A DNA stretch of 64,000 nucleotides from Mesocentrotus franciscanus (taxonomy: Eukaryota > Echinodermata > Echinoidea > Camarodonta > Strongylocentrotidae). Every line of letters begins with the position of its first letter. The first letter of the stretch is position 1. Below are positions 22,571-33,790 of the stretch, piece after piece. The position numbers and the translations under genes were made by a program. The stretch covers positions 10,222,158 to 10,286,157 of the forward strand of contig CP137671.1 of the NCBI GenBank assembly GCA_037976565.1. The letters are read 5' to 3'. The notes below the pieces were generated by a model. That model worked only from the letters and a program-made list of their open reading frames with translations, made no database searches and was not told where the DNA came from.

Positions 22571-24485
22571 TGTAGTTTTTAGGGTTTGGATCAGTTTAGG
22601 GTAAGTGTTGGGGTAACGGTGAGGGTATGAGTAAGGGTAAGTTTTAGATGTTAGGGTTGGGTTTTTAAAAAATTGGTCTAGAGGTGATGATTCTGCAAGT
22701 CGGTGAGCAGAGCAATTGTCGGGCAGAGCTTGGGTCTTGTTGACTCACAAACTTACACAAATGATCCGTTGTCTGTCAAGATTGTCGACTAGTATGGCTG
22801 GTTTAATCTTAAAACCTACAGGTACAATCTCTTTCATTGGTTGAGTGACTCGCTGTCGCAACAGAGTCTGAGGTTGTAGACTGTTTACTGCACCAAGGGT
22901 AACCAAATACATTTGTGTCACTGTCAGTATCAAAGACAGTATTGATTTACTTAAATTTAAAAAAAGAATGAATAAACATTGACACTTCTCATGTTCTCAT
23001 GTCTTAAAGACGCACGTTCCCCGTATTCCAGAGAGCGTTCACGTATGCACTGGCGGACGGTACTAGCTGCCTATTGACACCAACAGAATACGCACTTACG
23101 CATATGGCATGTTCAGATAACTACACTGACGGGATTGTGCGCCTTTAATGTTTCAATTCTGTCATTTTACTGTGTTTTTTTAATTTTTATGTTCATTATT
23201 TCACAGGTCATATATCAAGGATAAGTCTTTCACACAGTCAAGCTTGGATGATTTTGTTCAACAATTTCTTACAACATTTTAGGCAAGGTTTACAACATGT
23301 CCATGTCTACACTGTAACTATCCAGACAACTGCAAATGTACCTCCTGGACTACGAGCCCCAGCTGGAGCCACCCCCCATCATCATATAAGCCTATGCAGT
23401 AATCTACCTTTGCCACTCTCCACCCAGGTGATATAAATGGGTACCTGGTTAGAGCAAATTCCGTCCTTTTACATAACTTTTAGCTATCGCTCTACACTCT
23501 ACTGTGCATGACAAGCAGAAGACTACATCTAGTACATGTAGATAAAATGAAGAGAGGGTATTAACGGAATGCCTTTAGCAAAGATGAAATAAGACAGCTT
23601 AAAACTCGTGAATTTATTGCACTACATACCTAGCATACATGTATGACAAGTTGACAACGTAGATCTTTGGACATTCCTGCGCTCTGCAGTACAAAGAATT
23701 AATATCCTAAAGAGAAATGCAGCCACATGGAACAATGATCACAAAGTATGTCACTCACTTTATTGCTGAATCCACAAAAATCAGGCTGCAAGCATAAATC
23801 ATACACATAGTGGTACAGAAATGCACATGAACTACTGAATTTATTGTCATGCCCTTCAATAAATACTGAGCTAGCGTTGACCTTTCACCTTGTTACATGA
23901 GTCAACTTGTCAAAAGTACGTCATAAAAATGACAGCTCTCCACTCCTCGGTAAGCAACTTGAAAAGCATAATTGTAGAAGATTCCGGGCTCTGAGCATTC
24001 ACAATACAAATCATGGAGTTCAGCTTGTGAAATAAACTCTGATGAAAATGCTTCGGGCAGAATCGTAATATGAATTTGCATGAAAAAAGGTGCATTTTGA
24101 TTGAGAAGATGGCCCATAAATTGGCACACGGGGACAAGCGTGTGCCGCCCTGCTTGCATGTAATGGCGATCTATTAAGTTTCCAAGTCCTCTTTTTTTTA
24201 CATACATATACATTTATAGTGGCAATATCAAAGTTTGATGCTCAATGCTGCAAAAGTGCACCTACAATTTACTTCGGCCTGTATGCACATGTACTGTACA
24301 TGCACCTACACAAGAGCGCCTTTTATGAACACACTGCACGTTTTTCTGTATTCTGTAAGCCAGAGTGTATAAATACATGTAGTACACTATCTACATGTAC
24401 GCCTACACGGTATAAGCAAGGTTTACCAGCCAAATAAGGCTAAAATGATACATATTTGTCATGACTTGTCAATTTATCATGTACA
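22571..24485. other. Intergenic; SINE fragment and degenerate TTAGGG-like patch
   Basis: 22575-22665 repeats variants of TTTAGGGT/TAAGGGTAAG but never as a regular hexamer. 23410-23445 (CCACCCAGGTGATATAAATG) is a SINE body fragment. A 103-codon minus-strand frame (24213-23902) has mixed composition but no recognised domain. No other feature is supported. Confidence 0.35.
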
Positions 24486-25697
24486 TTAAAGGTAAAGACC
24501 AGTTTTGGAAACGCCCCTCTCTCAAAAAAATGAAATGGAAGCTCTCATTACCAATCATGTGAAAGAATATGTTTTGACTAATACGTGATGATACAAATTT
24601 TGCAGGAAAAGTCGGGAAACCGCCTACTAATTGATATATTTGGTAAATTATTATATCTATTGGGACCAAATAGATATCGCGCGTGGTCGCGTAGTCCCAT
24701 ATACATCTTTCTGTGTACAGTGCTTGTAACTTTACCAAGACTGGGCCAAATTTCTTATCATTTTGATGATTCCAGAACCTTGCAGTACACACCAATACTT
24801 ACATGCTAGATGATCAACCTTTTCTGATCGATTCCACAACGTTTCTTTCACAATGCAACCGCATGACCAGAACTGGCCTTTATCTTTAAAGGTAAAGACC
24901 AGTTTTGGAAACGCCCCTCTCTCAAAAAAATGAAATGGAAGCTCTCATTACCAATCATGTGAAAGAATATGTTTTTACTAATACGTGATGATACAAATTT
25001 TGCAGGAAAAGTCGGGAAACCGCCTACTAATTGATATATTTGGTAAATTATTATATCTATTGGGACCAAATAGATATCGCGCACGTGGTCGCGTAGTCCC
25101 ATATACATCTTTCTGTGTACAGTGCTTGTAACTTTACCAAGACTGGGCCAAATTTCTTATCATTTTGATGATTCCAAAACCTTGCAGTACACACCAATAC
25201 TTACATGCTAGATGATCAACCTTTTCTGATCGATTCCACAACGTTTCTTTCACAATGCAACCGCATGACCAGAACTGGCCTTTATCTTTAAAGGTAAAGA
25301 CCAGTTTTGGAAATGCCCCTCTCTCAAAAAAATGAAATGGAAGCTCTCATTACCAATCATGTGAAAGAATATGTTTTGACTAATACGTGATGATACAAAT
25401 TTTGTCGGGAAAGTCGGGAAACCACCTCCTAATTGATATATTTGGTAAATTATTATATCTATTGGGACCAAATAGATATATATCGCGCACGTAGTCGCAT
25501 AGTCCCATATACATCTTTCTGTGTACAGTGCTTGTAACTTTACCAAGACCCGGCCAAATTTCTTATCATTTTGATGATTCCAGAACCTTGCAGTACACAC
25601 CAATACTTATATGCTAGATGATCAACCTTTTCTGATCGATTCCACAACGTTTCTTTCACAATGCAATCGCATGACCAGAACTGGGCTTTATCTTTAA
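24486..25697. mobile_element. Three head-to-tail copies of a TTAA-flanked MITE
   Basis: Units of about 400 bp start at TTAA 24486, 24886 and 25288, and the array ends at TTAA 25694-25697. Every unit begins AGGTAAAGACCAGTTTTGG and ends CCAGAACTGG(C/G)CTTTATCT, which are inverted repeats. Adjacent units share a single TTAA. Units 1 and 2 are nearly identical and unit 3 is slightly more diverged. The minus-strand frames of 86-117 codons repeat with the units and are not genes. The TTAA rule points to the piggyBac superfamily, but no transposase is present. Confidence 0.88.
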
Positions 25698-25958
25698 CAT
25701 GTATGTTGCACTCTAAGCGAACAAGATGAGAAATGCAAGTTCATTCAATGCAAAGATATTTGCAGTTGTGTTTCTGCTGGTGTGCATTGCCATCTGGGAG
25801 CTGACATTTTGTGAAATGAATCTACCTCAGTCAGAGTATAATTTCTTGATAAATATCTTTCTATCTATGCCAGAGATTGTAAGGTATATCAAATTCATGA
25901 GATACAGATTTCTACGTACATGTAGAATGCATTAGTGCTGGCCATATCTCCTGTACAT
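25698..25958. other. Unassigned intergenic DNA
   Basis: A 69-codon plus-strand frame at 25726-25935 starts with a hydrophobic stretch, but nothing else supports a gene. Confidence 0.3.
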
Positions 25959-26020
25959 AGCCAGAAGGGTTTTAACTCAAATCATCTGACACAGAGCTTA
26001 TGCCCTTCTGGCTCCAAACA
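25959..26020. repeat. Recurrent hairpin (copy D)
   Basis: AGCCAGAAGGGTTTTAACTC pairs with GAGCTTATGCCCTTCTGGCT, followed by CCAAACAGACG as in copy A. Confidence 0.7.
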
Positions 26021-26169
26021 GACGATTTGACGATTTTAAATTGTTTCTAAACATATACACTTCAAGACTGATTTAAAAGGGAATTCATAATATGACACCG
26101 TATCCATCATACAGAGACTGATGGACAATTAAGCTTCATTTCAATTCCATTCGCAGCTTCGTCTGCAAT

Positions 26170-26835
26170 TAATCTTCATAAGACGCTATCCATCTAATGA
26201 ATGACATCATTGATAACCTCTAAGAAAGTGGGACCGTGAGAGAGCCGATCTATGCAGGGTAAGAGAGCTGGAGAGAAGAAGAGAGAAGAAGATAGAGGAA
26301 GAGAGAGGAAGAGAGAGGAAGAGAGAGGGATGGGAAGAGAGAGAGTGATAGGGGAGATAGAGAGAGATAAATTAATCTTCATAAGATGCTATCCATCTAA
26401 TGAATTGCATCATTGATAACCTCTAAGAAAGTGAGACTGTGAGAGAGGGGGGCTATGGGTAAGAGAGCTAGAGAGAGGAAGAGAGAGGAAGAGAGAGGGA
26501 TGGGAAGAGAGAGAGTGATGGGGGAGATAGAGAGAGATAAATTAATTTTCATAAGACACTATCCATCTAATGAACTGCATCATTGATAACCTCTAAGAAA
26601 GTGAGACTGTGAGAGTGGATCGATACAGGGTAAGAGAGCTGGAGAGAAGAAGAGAGAAGAAGAGAGAGAGGAAGAGAGGAAGAGAGAGGAAGAGCGAGGG
26701 ATGGGGAGAGAGAGTGATGGGGAGAGAGAGATAAATTAATCTTCATAGGACACTATCCATATAATGAATGACATCATTGATAACCTCTAAGAAAGTGAGA
26801 CTGTGAGAAAGGGGAGATGCAGGGTAAGAGAGCTG
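26170..26835. repeat. Minisatellite of four units, about 170-200 bp
   Basis: CTTCATAAGAC-CTATCCAT followed by ATTGATAACCTCTAAGAAAG occurs near 26173, 26376, 26548 and 26740. Each unit continues into a GA-rich tract whose variable length explains the uneven spacing (203, 172, 192 bp). Confidence 0.9.
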
Positions 26836-27400
26836 GAGAGAGGAAGAGATAGAGGGATGGGGAGAGGGATGGGGAGAGAGAGGGAGAGAGGGAGGAGGCG
26901 AAGAAAGAGAGAGAGGGCAGAAGGGAGAGAGTGACGAGGGAAATTTAGAGGGTGAGGAGAAAGATAGAGGATGAGAGAAAGAGAGACAGAGAGAGGGGAG
27001 GCAAAGAAAGGGAGAAGGGAGAGGGAAAGGTACGTAGAGGGGAGAGTGGGGCAGAAAGAATGGAAAGAGTGAGCAGGAGGGAAAGAGGCAAGGAGAGAGG
27101 GGAAGATGGAGGAGAAGGTAAGTGAGGCAGCTAGGAAAAGGGTGGGAGAAAAGAGGAAATAACAGAAGAAAAGAAAGTGGAACTAAAAGATAGGGGAAGT
27201 AGAAGAGGGAAAGAGATCAAGAGAGAGAAAGAATGGGGTAGGAGGACGGGAGTAGGAGGATGAGGGGAGGGGAGAGAGGGAGGGGTGTGGAGAGAGATGG
27301 AAATATATTGATGCAGCGAGCAACAAAATTAGAGACAGTCCCTGCATTCACACACACACACAGAGGGAGGGAGGAATGGAGAGAGAGAGACGGCGGACTC
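26836..27400. repeat. GA-rich low-complexity tract
   Basis: Purine-rich imperfect GAGAGG repeats continue from the minisatellite, with a short (CA)n at 27350-27361. Confidence 0.9.
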
Positions 27401-28004
27401 CAATATTGACAAGACTTTATAGAAGGCACTATTTATTTGAGGACCGATTAATTCTAAAACTGAAATCCCCCATCTATCACAATCAATCTGCAAAGCAAAG
27501 GATACTGGAAAGGAAACCTTCGAAATCCTAGGAAAAATATGCTAGAAAGCCGTCAGGTTGGTTGTTCTTCATGCCTTGAGGTGAAAGAGAATAAATGGTA
27601 CGAATATGCTAGTCTTGGGTCAAGGCATAATGCAGGGCTCCAAACTCACCTTTCTTCACAGGGCTAGGGTGCAATTGGGAGTGGAGTGGGGGAGGGGAGG
27701 AGGCAGCCAGGAAGGTAAAAAAAGAAAATGCAATTTAATATAGACTTTAGATTTATTTACATATCTATTCATATATATGGTTCATTACAATTTGTGAAAG
27801 GCAGCCAATAATTGAGTTGCCCACAACTTACCCTTCAAAAAGTAACTAGCTTTCTATATATATGCATTTCAAAATCACTCTGAATTTTCTTGAAATAATC
27901 GGTCAAAAAGTTTACCATTCTAGAAGATAGCTGTATTCTTCCTCTCTTTCTGCTGCACCCTTTTCCTGTTTCTTTAAACATTTTTGTTCTCTTCTTTTCT
28001 TTTC
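27401..28004. other. Unassigned intergenic DNA
   Basis: No gene or repeat is recognised except a G-rich patch near 27680. Confidence 0.35.
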
Positions 28005-28009
28005 TTTCC

Positions 28010-28017
28010 TCCCTCTC

Positions 28018-28060
<43 letters not shown>

Positions 28061-28075
28061 GTCTCTTCCTTTATC
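28010..28075. repeat. CT microsatellite
   Basis: (CT)n with periodic CTGT interruptions. Confidence 0.95.
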
Positions 28076-28769
28076 TCCCTTTCTATCCTCGGCCTCACTA
28101 TCTCTTCTTCTCTCTCTGTTTTCTTTCTCTCAATATCTATCAAAACTCGATTTACCTATTCCATCTTCTACAGACATCATAGTTCAGGCATTCTTGACTT
28201 AAACCCGCTTCTTGTTCTAATTCTCTCTTCTTCTTTTTTTTTCATTATTCATCCTCTCAAACAGAATTCAACTTTCCCATTGCACACACTAGGCTAATCG
28301 AAGCTTACAGATGTAATTGTTACAAATTGATGTATGCAGCGGCGATTGATTGATACCGATCTTAAAGCGATGCTGACTCCTTAATTGGGTCCTTGATAAG
28401 ACCCCAAATTCCTCTTACATTAAATTTCCACTTTGCAAGAATTGGTGAAGAAAATCGAGACTGATGAGTATTGGATAATCAAACAAGCAAGCGTTGTATT
28501 ACGTAGAGAGGTCTGCTCATGCTTCAGTGTGTTTTAATCATGAATTAGAGACGAGGAGAGTGGTATAAATGCTCTCTCCATGTTAAAAATGCACCTGCTC
28601 CACTATGATGTCACTCATTTTGTGTCTTTTACTCGGTCTTTTCTTGTTTTTCTCCTTTTTCTTTCACCATTCTGTTTATACCTCAATATACTACAAAACT
28701 GACTAAAAATTTAACTGACCCAACAACTAGCCCACTCAGGTAGTGTAATTTTATGTTAGGTCTGGGTAT
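28076..28769. other. Unassigned intergenic DNA
   Basis: Nothing recognisable on either strand. Confidence 0.35.
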
Positions 28770-29097
28770 CACCAATAACATCTATCACATTTCTAATTTT
28801 TTTCTATAACAAATTTGCCAACGACCAATCGAATGCAACTATTTCAGTAGTAACAGTGATCATGACTTGTTATCAATAACAAATTCTAAATCTCTATGAC
28901 AAATTTGCTCTCAGCCAATCAGATGCCACTATTTCAGTAGCTTTTAACAACTATCATTATTTGTTATCAATAGCAAATATGCGAAATTTCTATGACAAAT
29001 TTGCTCTCAGCCAATCAGATGCTATGATTTCAGTATCTTATAACAGTTATTGTAACTTGTTATTGATAACTTGTTTTATGAAACAGCTAGGGCCCTG
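28770..29097. repeat. Expanded CCAATCAG foldback element
   Basis: A unit of about 90-96 bp (CTATGACAAATTTGCTCTCAG then CCAATCAGATG) starts at 28804, 28894 and 28990. The right end TTGTTTTATGAAACAG-AGGGCCC matches the terminus of the single-unit element at 51521-51676 upstream of ARL13B. This copy seems to be the same element with its middle triplicated. Confidence 0.7.
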
Positions 29098-30040
29098 GTG
29101 CTGGTCTCTCTGATGTGGCTGGAGTATAAAGAAGTCATTGATGTTAAAGTACCTGGGTATTGTGGCAAACAAACAAAATTGGAGTTACATCATAGTAAAA
29201 CAAACTTTCCAGTACATAAGCCAATCAGAGTAAGGATCTATTCTTTCCGATAAATGTAACATTCTATAGGAAAAAAAATTGATCTAATTTTAGGAAAGCT
29301 TGTAATAAAATTGAACCAAATTTGTGTTTACCAAAAAGTAATAAGCCACAATTCACAATACAGAACAAGGGACAAAGCTTGAGGAACAAGATCCAATCAA
29401 GTTAAGCAGGAAGTGTTCACAGCTTCACAGGAGGTCTTGGAAAACCATTGTTGTTGGTATATCCCAACTAATCAATGAGGGACGTCATTCATCACCTCTA
29501 CATCCTTCTCCTCAATAGCTATTTGTTTACTAGATCATTCATTAGCTAGTCCATTAACAAAAAAGCCGAACATCTGTCAAAAAAGCTCTGAACCTAGGTA
29601 CAAATTGGCTAAACATTGAAAATTGTGTATCAAGGCTATAGTTACCAACATCTTTGAAAAAACACGATAATTGAACTCTGAGATGACAAGAATGCTCGGC
29701 CATGTCATCATTTCTAAACCAACCAAAAACCTAAAACCAGTATACATCATGCTACATGTATATCAAACTTGGTATGTCCATAATCCATCCTAATACTAGT
29801 TTGATTTAAGGGATTTCTGTTATTATTTGAGGAACATTAGGAGTGCATCACTTTATAAAAACATGATTTATGTTCTTTGTGATGAATATGAACAAGTACA
29901 ATTGATAAATTGATAGTTTGAAAGGGTATGGCGAATGAAAAAGCATAACAATTTGTGTTGTGCATTTGCAATGAGCCCACAGAGGGCAATGAACCAAGAT
30001 TGGTCCAAAATAAAAGAGAAAGCAAGAATGACAAAGAAGT
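29098..30040. other. Unassigned intergenic DNA
   Basis: No supported features. Confidence 0.35.
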
Positions 30041-30320
30041 AACTTTACTAGGTATGATGACTCAGTGGTTGGTCAGCAGTCTTGTAACCATGAGATTCAG
30101 GGTTCAAAACCAAAGTGATGTGCTAAGGCTCTTTGGTAAGGCATTAATAAGGAAAACAAGATTCACAAGGAAGTCATGTTAGGAGGCATAGTGGTCCAGT
30201 GGTAGAGCAGCAGTCTTGTAACCATGAGGTTCCTGGTTCAAAACCAAATTGATGCCCTAGTGCGCCTTCATGAGGCATAAATCCTCATTACCCCTTTCCT
30301 CTGATAGGACTTAAAGCTGT
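30041..30320 (+). mobile_element. Two adjacent tRNA-Thr-like SINE heads
   Basis: Both units read CAGCAGTCTTGTAACCATGAG followed by a B-box-like GGTTCAAAACC, about 145 bp apart. The anticodon-like TGT suggests derivation from tRNA-Thr. The acceptor stem does not fold in either, so they are SINEs and not tRNA genes. Confidence 0.6.
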
Positions 30321-30344
30321 AGGTCCCCTGGTTGCTTACTCAAG

Positions 30345-30465
30345 CATATAAACCATGAAACCTGTACAGAAAGACCACTCAAGAGAGAGATGAGAATAGC
30401 AGTCTTTATGAGCAAGTGGTCATTATGTACAGGTTCCTTTACTATACATTATTTACAATGAGAAA
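30345..30465. mobile_element. Fragment of the ACAGTSAAACCTG MITE family
   Basis: GAAACCTGTACAGAAAGACCAC, AGTCTTTATGAGCAAGTGGTC and TGTACAGGTTCCTTTA correspond to the intact elements at 32514-32706 and 57187-57368. Confidence 0.55.
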
Positions 30466-31369
30466 TACTGTTGAAGGGACATAGAATATATGATCTAAAT
30501 AGCCAGTGGTCTTTCTAATTGGGTGCTACGGTGCAAGTTTCATTGCACATGCTTCCTTAGCAGTCAGGTAAAATTAATCATCAATCATCAATTTATCAAT
30601 CTCTGGGTGAAATTTTTTCTCTCACAAAAATGATTTTTGGATAGAACAAGAACGTTATCAGTCAAAATCGTCTGTCACGATTATGTGGGGTGAAATAGTA
30701 GGTACCGGCTGCAATGTGCTGGTATCCTGGTACTAGTACATATGCTCCATAATGAATATGGAAACCGCACTCGGTTTGCCGCATGATTGAATTGGTTTCG
30801 CCAATTTGCAGAGCATACGTCACAATTTGACATACTGGTACAGAATATGTACTGCACAGTCTAAAGAATGATTTTGTTACATGTTGATTCTGATTTCCAA
30901 GTTTTAGACAAAATTTTTGATCCAATACATATACCTGGTATACATGTATAAACCATGTGGTATGTATGGATGGAGCTCCTTATAAAAACAAAGATGCTTT
31001 TGAAATTGAAAAATACATGAAACTATCTTTACTCACAATTTTGCATTCAAATTCTATTCTACAAACAATTGTTTTAAGGGTGTGCCCTTTTTTTTGGGGG
31101 TTGCATATACTATATGGGAGCCACAAACAAACACAGTAAGTATTATACACAGTGATATCGTGATATAGGTATGGGGATTTCATATTGGCCGAATCGGTAA
31201 TGTCACTGTCACAATCCACTGACCAAATTGCCAATTTGCGAGTCGCATAGATATAGTGATTTTGTATTTCAAACACTTATAATAACAATCTGATTTGTAG
31301 GATATATTTGACACTTTCGACATTCTGGTTTCTTATTTTTCTGCTTTCATACAAATCAATTTATTACAA
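30466..31369. other. Unassigned intergenic DNA
   Basis: No supported features. Confidence 0.35.
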
Positions 31370-31720
31370 GGGTTGGATCGCCCTTTGATTCGCTCTCACT
31401 AAAATGAAATCTGCTGCTCAATATGGATACTCGAAACATGGATTTATTTTTTTTATTTTTGTGCTGATGTGTTCCCTTTAAAAATGATAATACTGTTGCA
31501 AAATATAAACATGCACTTATTCGCTCTTCACAATTTGTCCACCTTAATTCACCCTCACTTTAATAAAGTCTGGATACTAAGAACACAGGCGAAAATATAT
31601 TTTAAAATGATATTTCGCAAAATATGAGCTTGCACTAATAAATTCATCACAATTTGTTTACCTTAATTTGCTCTCACTTCAATGAAGTCTGATCCTCAAC
31701 ATGGCAGAAATGTGCTCAAG
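31370..31720. repeat. Degenerate tandem repeat
   Basis: TTCGCTCTCACT-AAATGAAATCTG recurs with changes near 31388, 31545 and 31667, each followed by a CTCAA-ATGG or GGATACT phrase, at roughly 120-155 bp spacing. Confidence 0.5.
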
Positions 31721-32234
31721 CCGTAAGGTATCTCTAAAGAGAAGATGAAAAAAGAAATGTCAATGCACTTTTATCAATTTATCCACCAGTACTTGTAAGT
31801 GGAGTGAAGGTAATATCTATGCTAATGTCCCAAGCAGCGCCGAGGAGACGGTACATGTAGGTCCCTTGGATGTAAAGTTCTGAGGTGCATTGGAGAGGAC
31901 ATTTGAATGCCAAGCAGGGGTAGAATAACATTATTTTATTGCCAAGGGAAATTGCTTAATACACCTCAGTCACATCAATAAAACTGATGCCAAACTGACA
32001 GCAGAAGGAAAAGAAAATCATTTTTCTCAAAAAGGTCACAATTTTTTTTTTTTTTTTTTTTTGGGGGGGGGTTCAGTTATTGGTAGGTTGGACCCGAGGA
32101 GATATTAGACTTCTAAAACATAACTCCTTGGTTTAGCATGGATTTTGCTGAGTAACTGAGTATTAATGTCTTATAACTCACTGATGATTATGCCCAAGAT
32201 ACCTTGGGCTTGGGTTTATGGGAAATATGTCTTG
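31721..32234. other. Unassigned intergenic DNA
   Basis: Holds a T-run and G-run at 32042-32072. Nothing else is seen. Confidence 0.35.
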
Positions 32235-32360
32235 CACAGTCAAACCTGCTTTTAATAGCAACTACCTGTGTAGAAAGATGATCTTAGAAGCATAAAAACT
32301 GGTTTTTTTTTTGTTTCCACTAAAACAGTGTTCCCCTTTGAAAAAGTTTATAAAGGACAC
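32235..32360. mobile_element. Partial ACAGTSAAACCTG MITE
   Basis: It begins CACAGTCAAACCTGCTTTTA and continues with diverged internal words of the family. The right end is missing or decayed. Confidence 0.45.
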
Positions 32361-32454
32361 ATAACAATCTAAATTACACTTGTATACATGAATGAAATTG
32401 CTCTATTTGAGATGACAAATCTCAAATCTCACATTGTATAGCTGCATTAGGTTT

Positions 32455-33790
32455 TCAAGAAGGAGGGGGCCCTTTTTTCAAACACCAAAGGGGCACTTAA
32501 ATACAAGAGTGAAACAGTCAAACCTGCTTTAGTGACCACCTGTCTACAAAGACCACCTGCCTACAAAGACCACATTTTTTGTTTCCCTTGAAAATGGTTT
32601 CTCATTGAAACATGTACTAAAGGAACCTGTCTACAAAGACCACCTGTCTACAAAGACCACTTTTTTGTGTTTCCCTTGGGTGGTCGCTATAGACAGGTTT
32701 GGCTGTACTTCTAATAAACTGGGCAGAACTGGAGTAACATTTGCCTCATCCATCTATCAGAACAACCCAAATCTACTTCTATATTTCCTCGCACATAAAT
32801 GTAAATCCTACAGGCATGCATCAATGGAGGAAAGAGACCAAATTCACTTTGCATACTTGCGTGCTGGAATGGCGACGAGGCCAAGCGACTAGGGACACGT
32901 AGCCCATCAAACCAATTTAAGCCTACTCTCCTGGGCCGACAGGACAGGATGGTACAACCCCCCAACCCAATTTGCTAATACCCACAAGTGCCCCTTTCAG
33001 ACAACAGGAAACATTTGAGAGAGTGACAACAACTTTTTTTGCTGAGGAGGAAGGGACACTTTTCAAACGACAAAGGGGCAGTTTTTCAAATGCAAGAGGG
33101 ACACTTCTTACAAATTAGGAAAAATTGAGCAGAACTGGACTAACATTTGCCTCATCCATCAGCACTCCTCAAATCTGTTCCTATCTTCCACTCACTTTCG
33201 TCTCCTTCCTACTGGCTGAGCTTCAACGGAAAAAAGAACAAAATTCACTTGGTACAGATGCGTGCTGGAATGGCGACAAGGCCAAGCGACACCTTGCCCA
33301 TCAAACCAGTTTAAGCCTACTCTCCTGGGCCAACAGGACAGGACGGTACAACCCCCAACCCAATTTGCGAAAACCCACTGTGGTCCCATTCAGACAAAAG
33401 GAAACACTTGAGAGGGTGACAATACCTTTTTTTCTGAGGAGGGAGGGGCACTTTTCAAATACCAAAAGGGCACTTCTTATAAACACAGCAAAACTGAGAA
33501 GAACTGGACTGACATTTGCCTCATCCATCAGCACTCCAAAAATCTTTTCCCATCTTCCACTCGATTTTGTCTTCCTACAGGCTGCGCTTCAACAGAGAAA
33601 AGAACCAAATTCACTTTGCATAGATGCGTGCTGGAATGGCGACGAGGCCAAGCGACTGGGGACATCTAGCCCATCGAACCAGTTTAAGCCTACTCTCCTG
33701 GGCCGACAGGACAGGATGGTACAACCCCCAACTCAATTTGCTAAAACCCACAATGGGCCCTTTCAGACAAAGGGAAAGACAGTATAAAGA
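32455..33790. repeat. Tandem array of about 0.37-0.4 kb units
   Basis: GCAGAACTGG-CTAACATTTGCC, GCGTGCTGGAATGGCGAC, CCTACTCTCCTGGGCC and GGACAGG-TGGTACAACCCC recur in order from 32723, 33130 and 33498. Each unit ends with GAGGAGG-GGGCAC and CAAA-GGGGCAC words, first seen at 32455. A 220-codon plus-strand frame at 33125-33787 spans two units. Its peptide repeats with the DNA, so I treat it as incidental. Confidence 0.85.
32514..32706. mobile_element. MITE, ACAGTSAAACCTG family, inside the array
   Basis: Ends ACAGTCAAACCTGC and GACAGGTTTGGCTGT are inverted. The interior alternates CTACAAAGACCACCTG with its complement. It interrupts the first array unit between CAAGAGTGAA and CTTCTAATAA, positions that are contiguous in later units. 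Confidence 0.75.

Noticed and set aside
22575..22670. Interstitial telomere repeat
   Set aside because: Only scattered TTTAGGG/TAAGGG-like words with no regular hexamer period.
24469..25603. Three similar minus-strand frames of 86-117 codons
   Set aside because: They recur only because the underlying 400-bp MITE is tandemly triplicated; no domain and no transposase signature.
27835..28143. 102-codon Glu/Arg-rich minus-strand frame
   Set aside because: Translation of a CT/GA microsatellite on the opposite strand.
30181..30260. tRNA-Thr gene
   Set aside because: Box B is degenerate and the acceptor stem does not pair; it is a SINE head duplicated 145 bp away.
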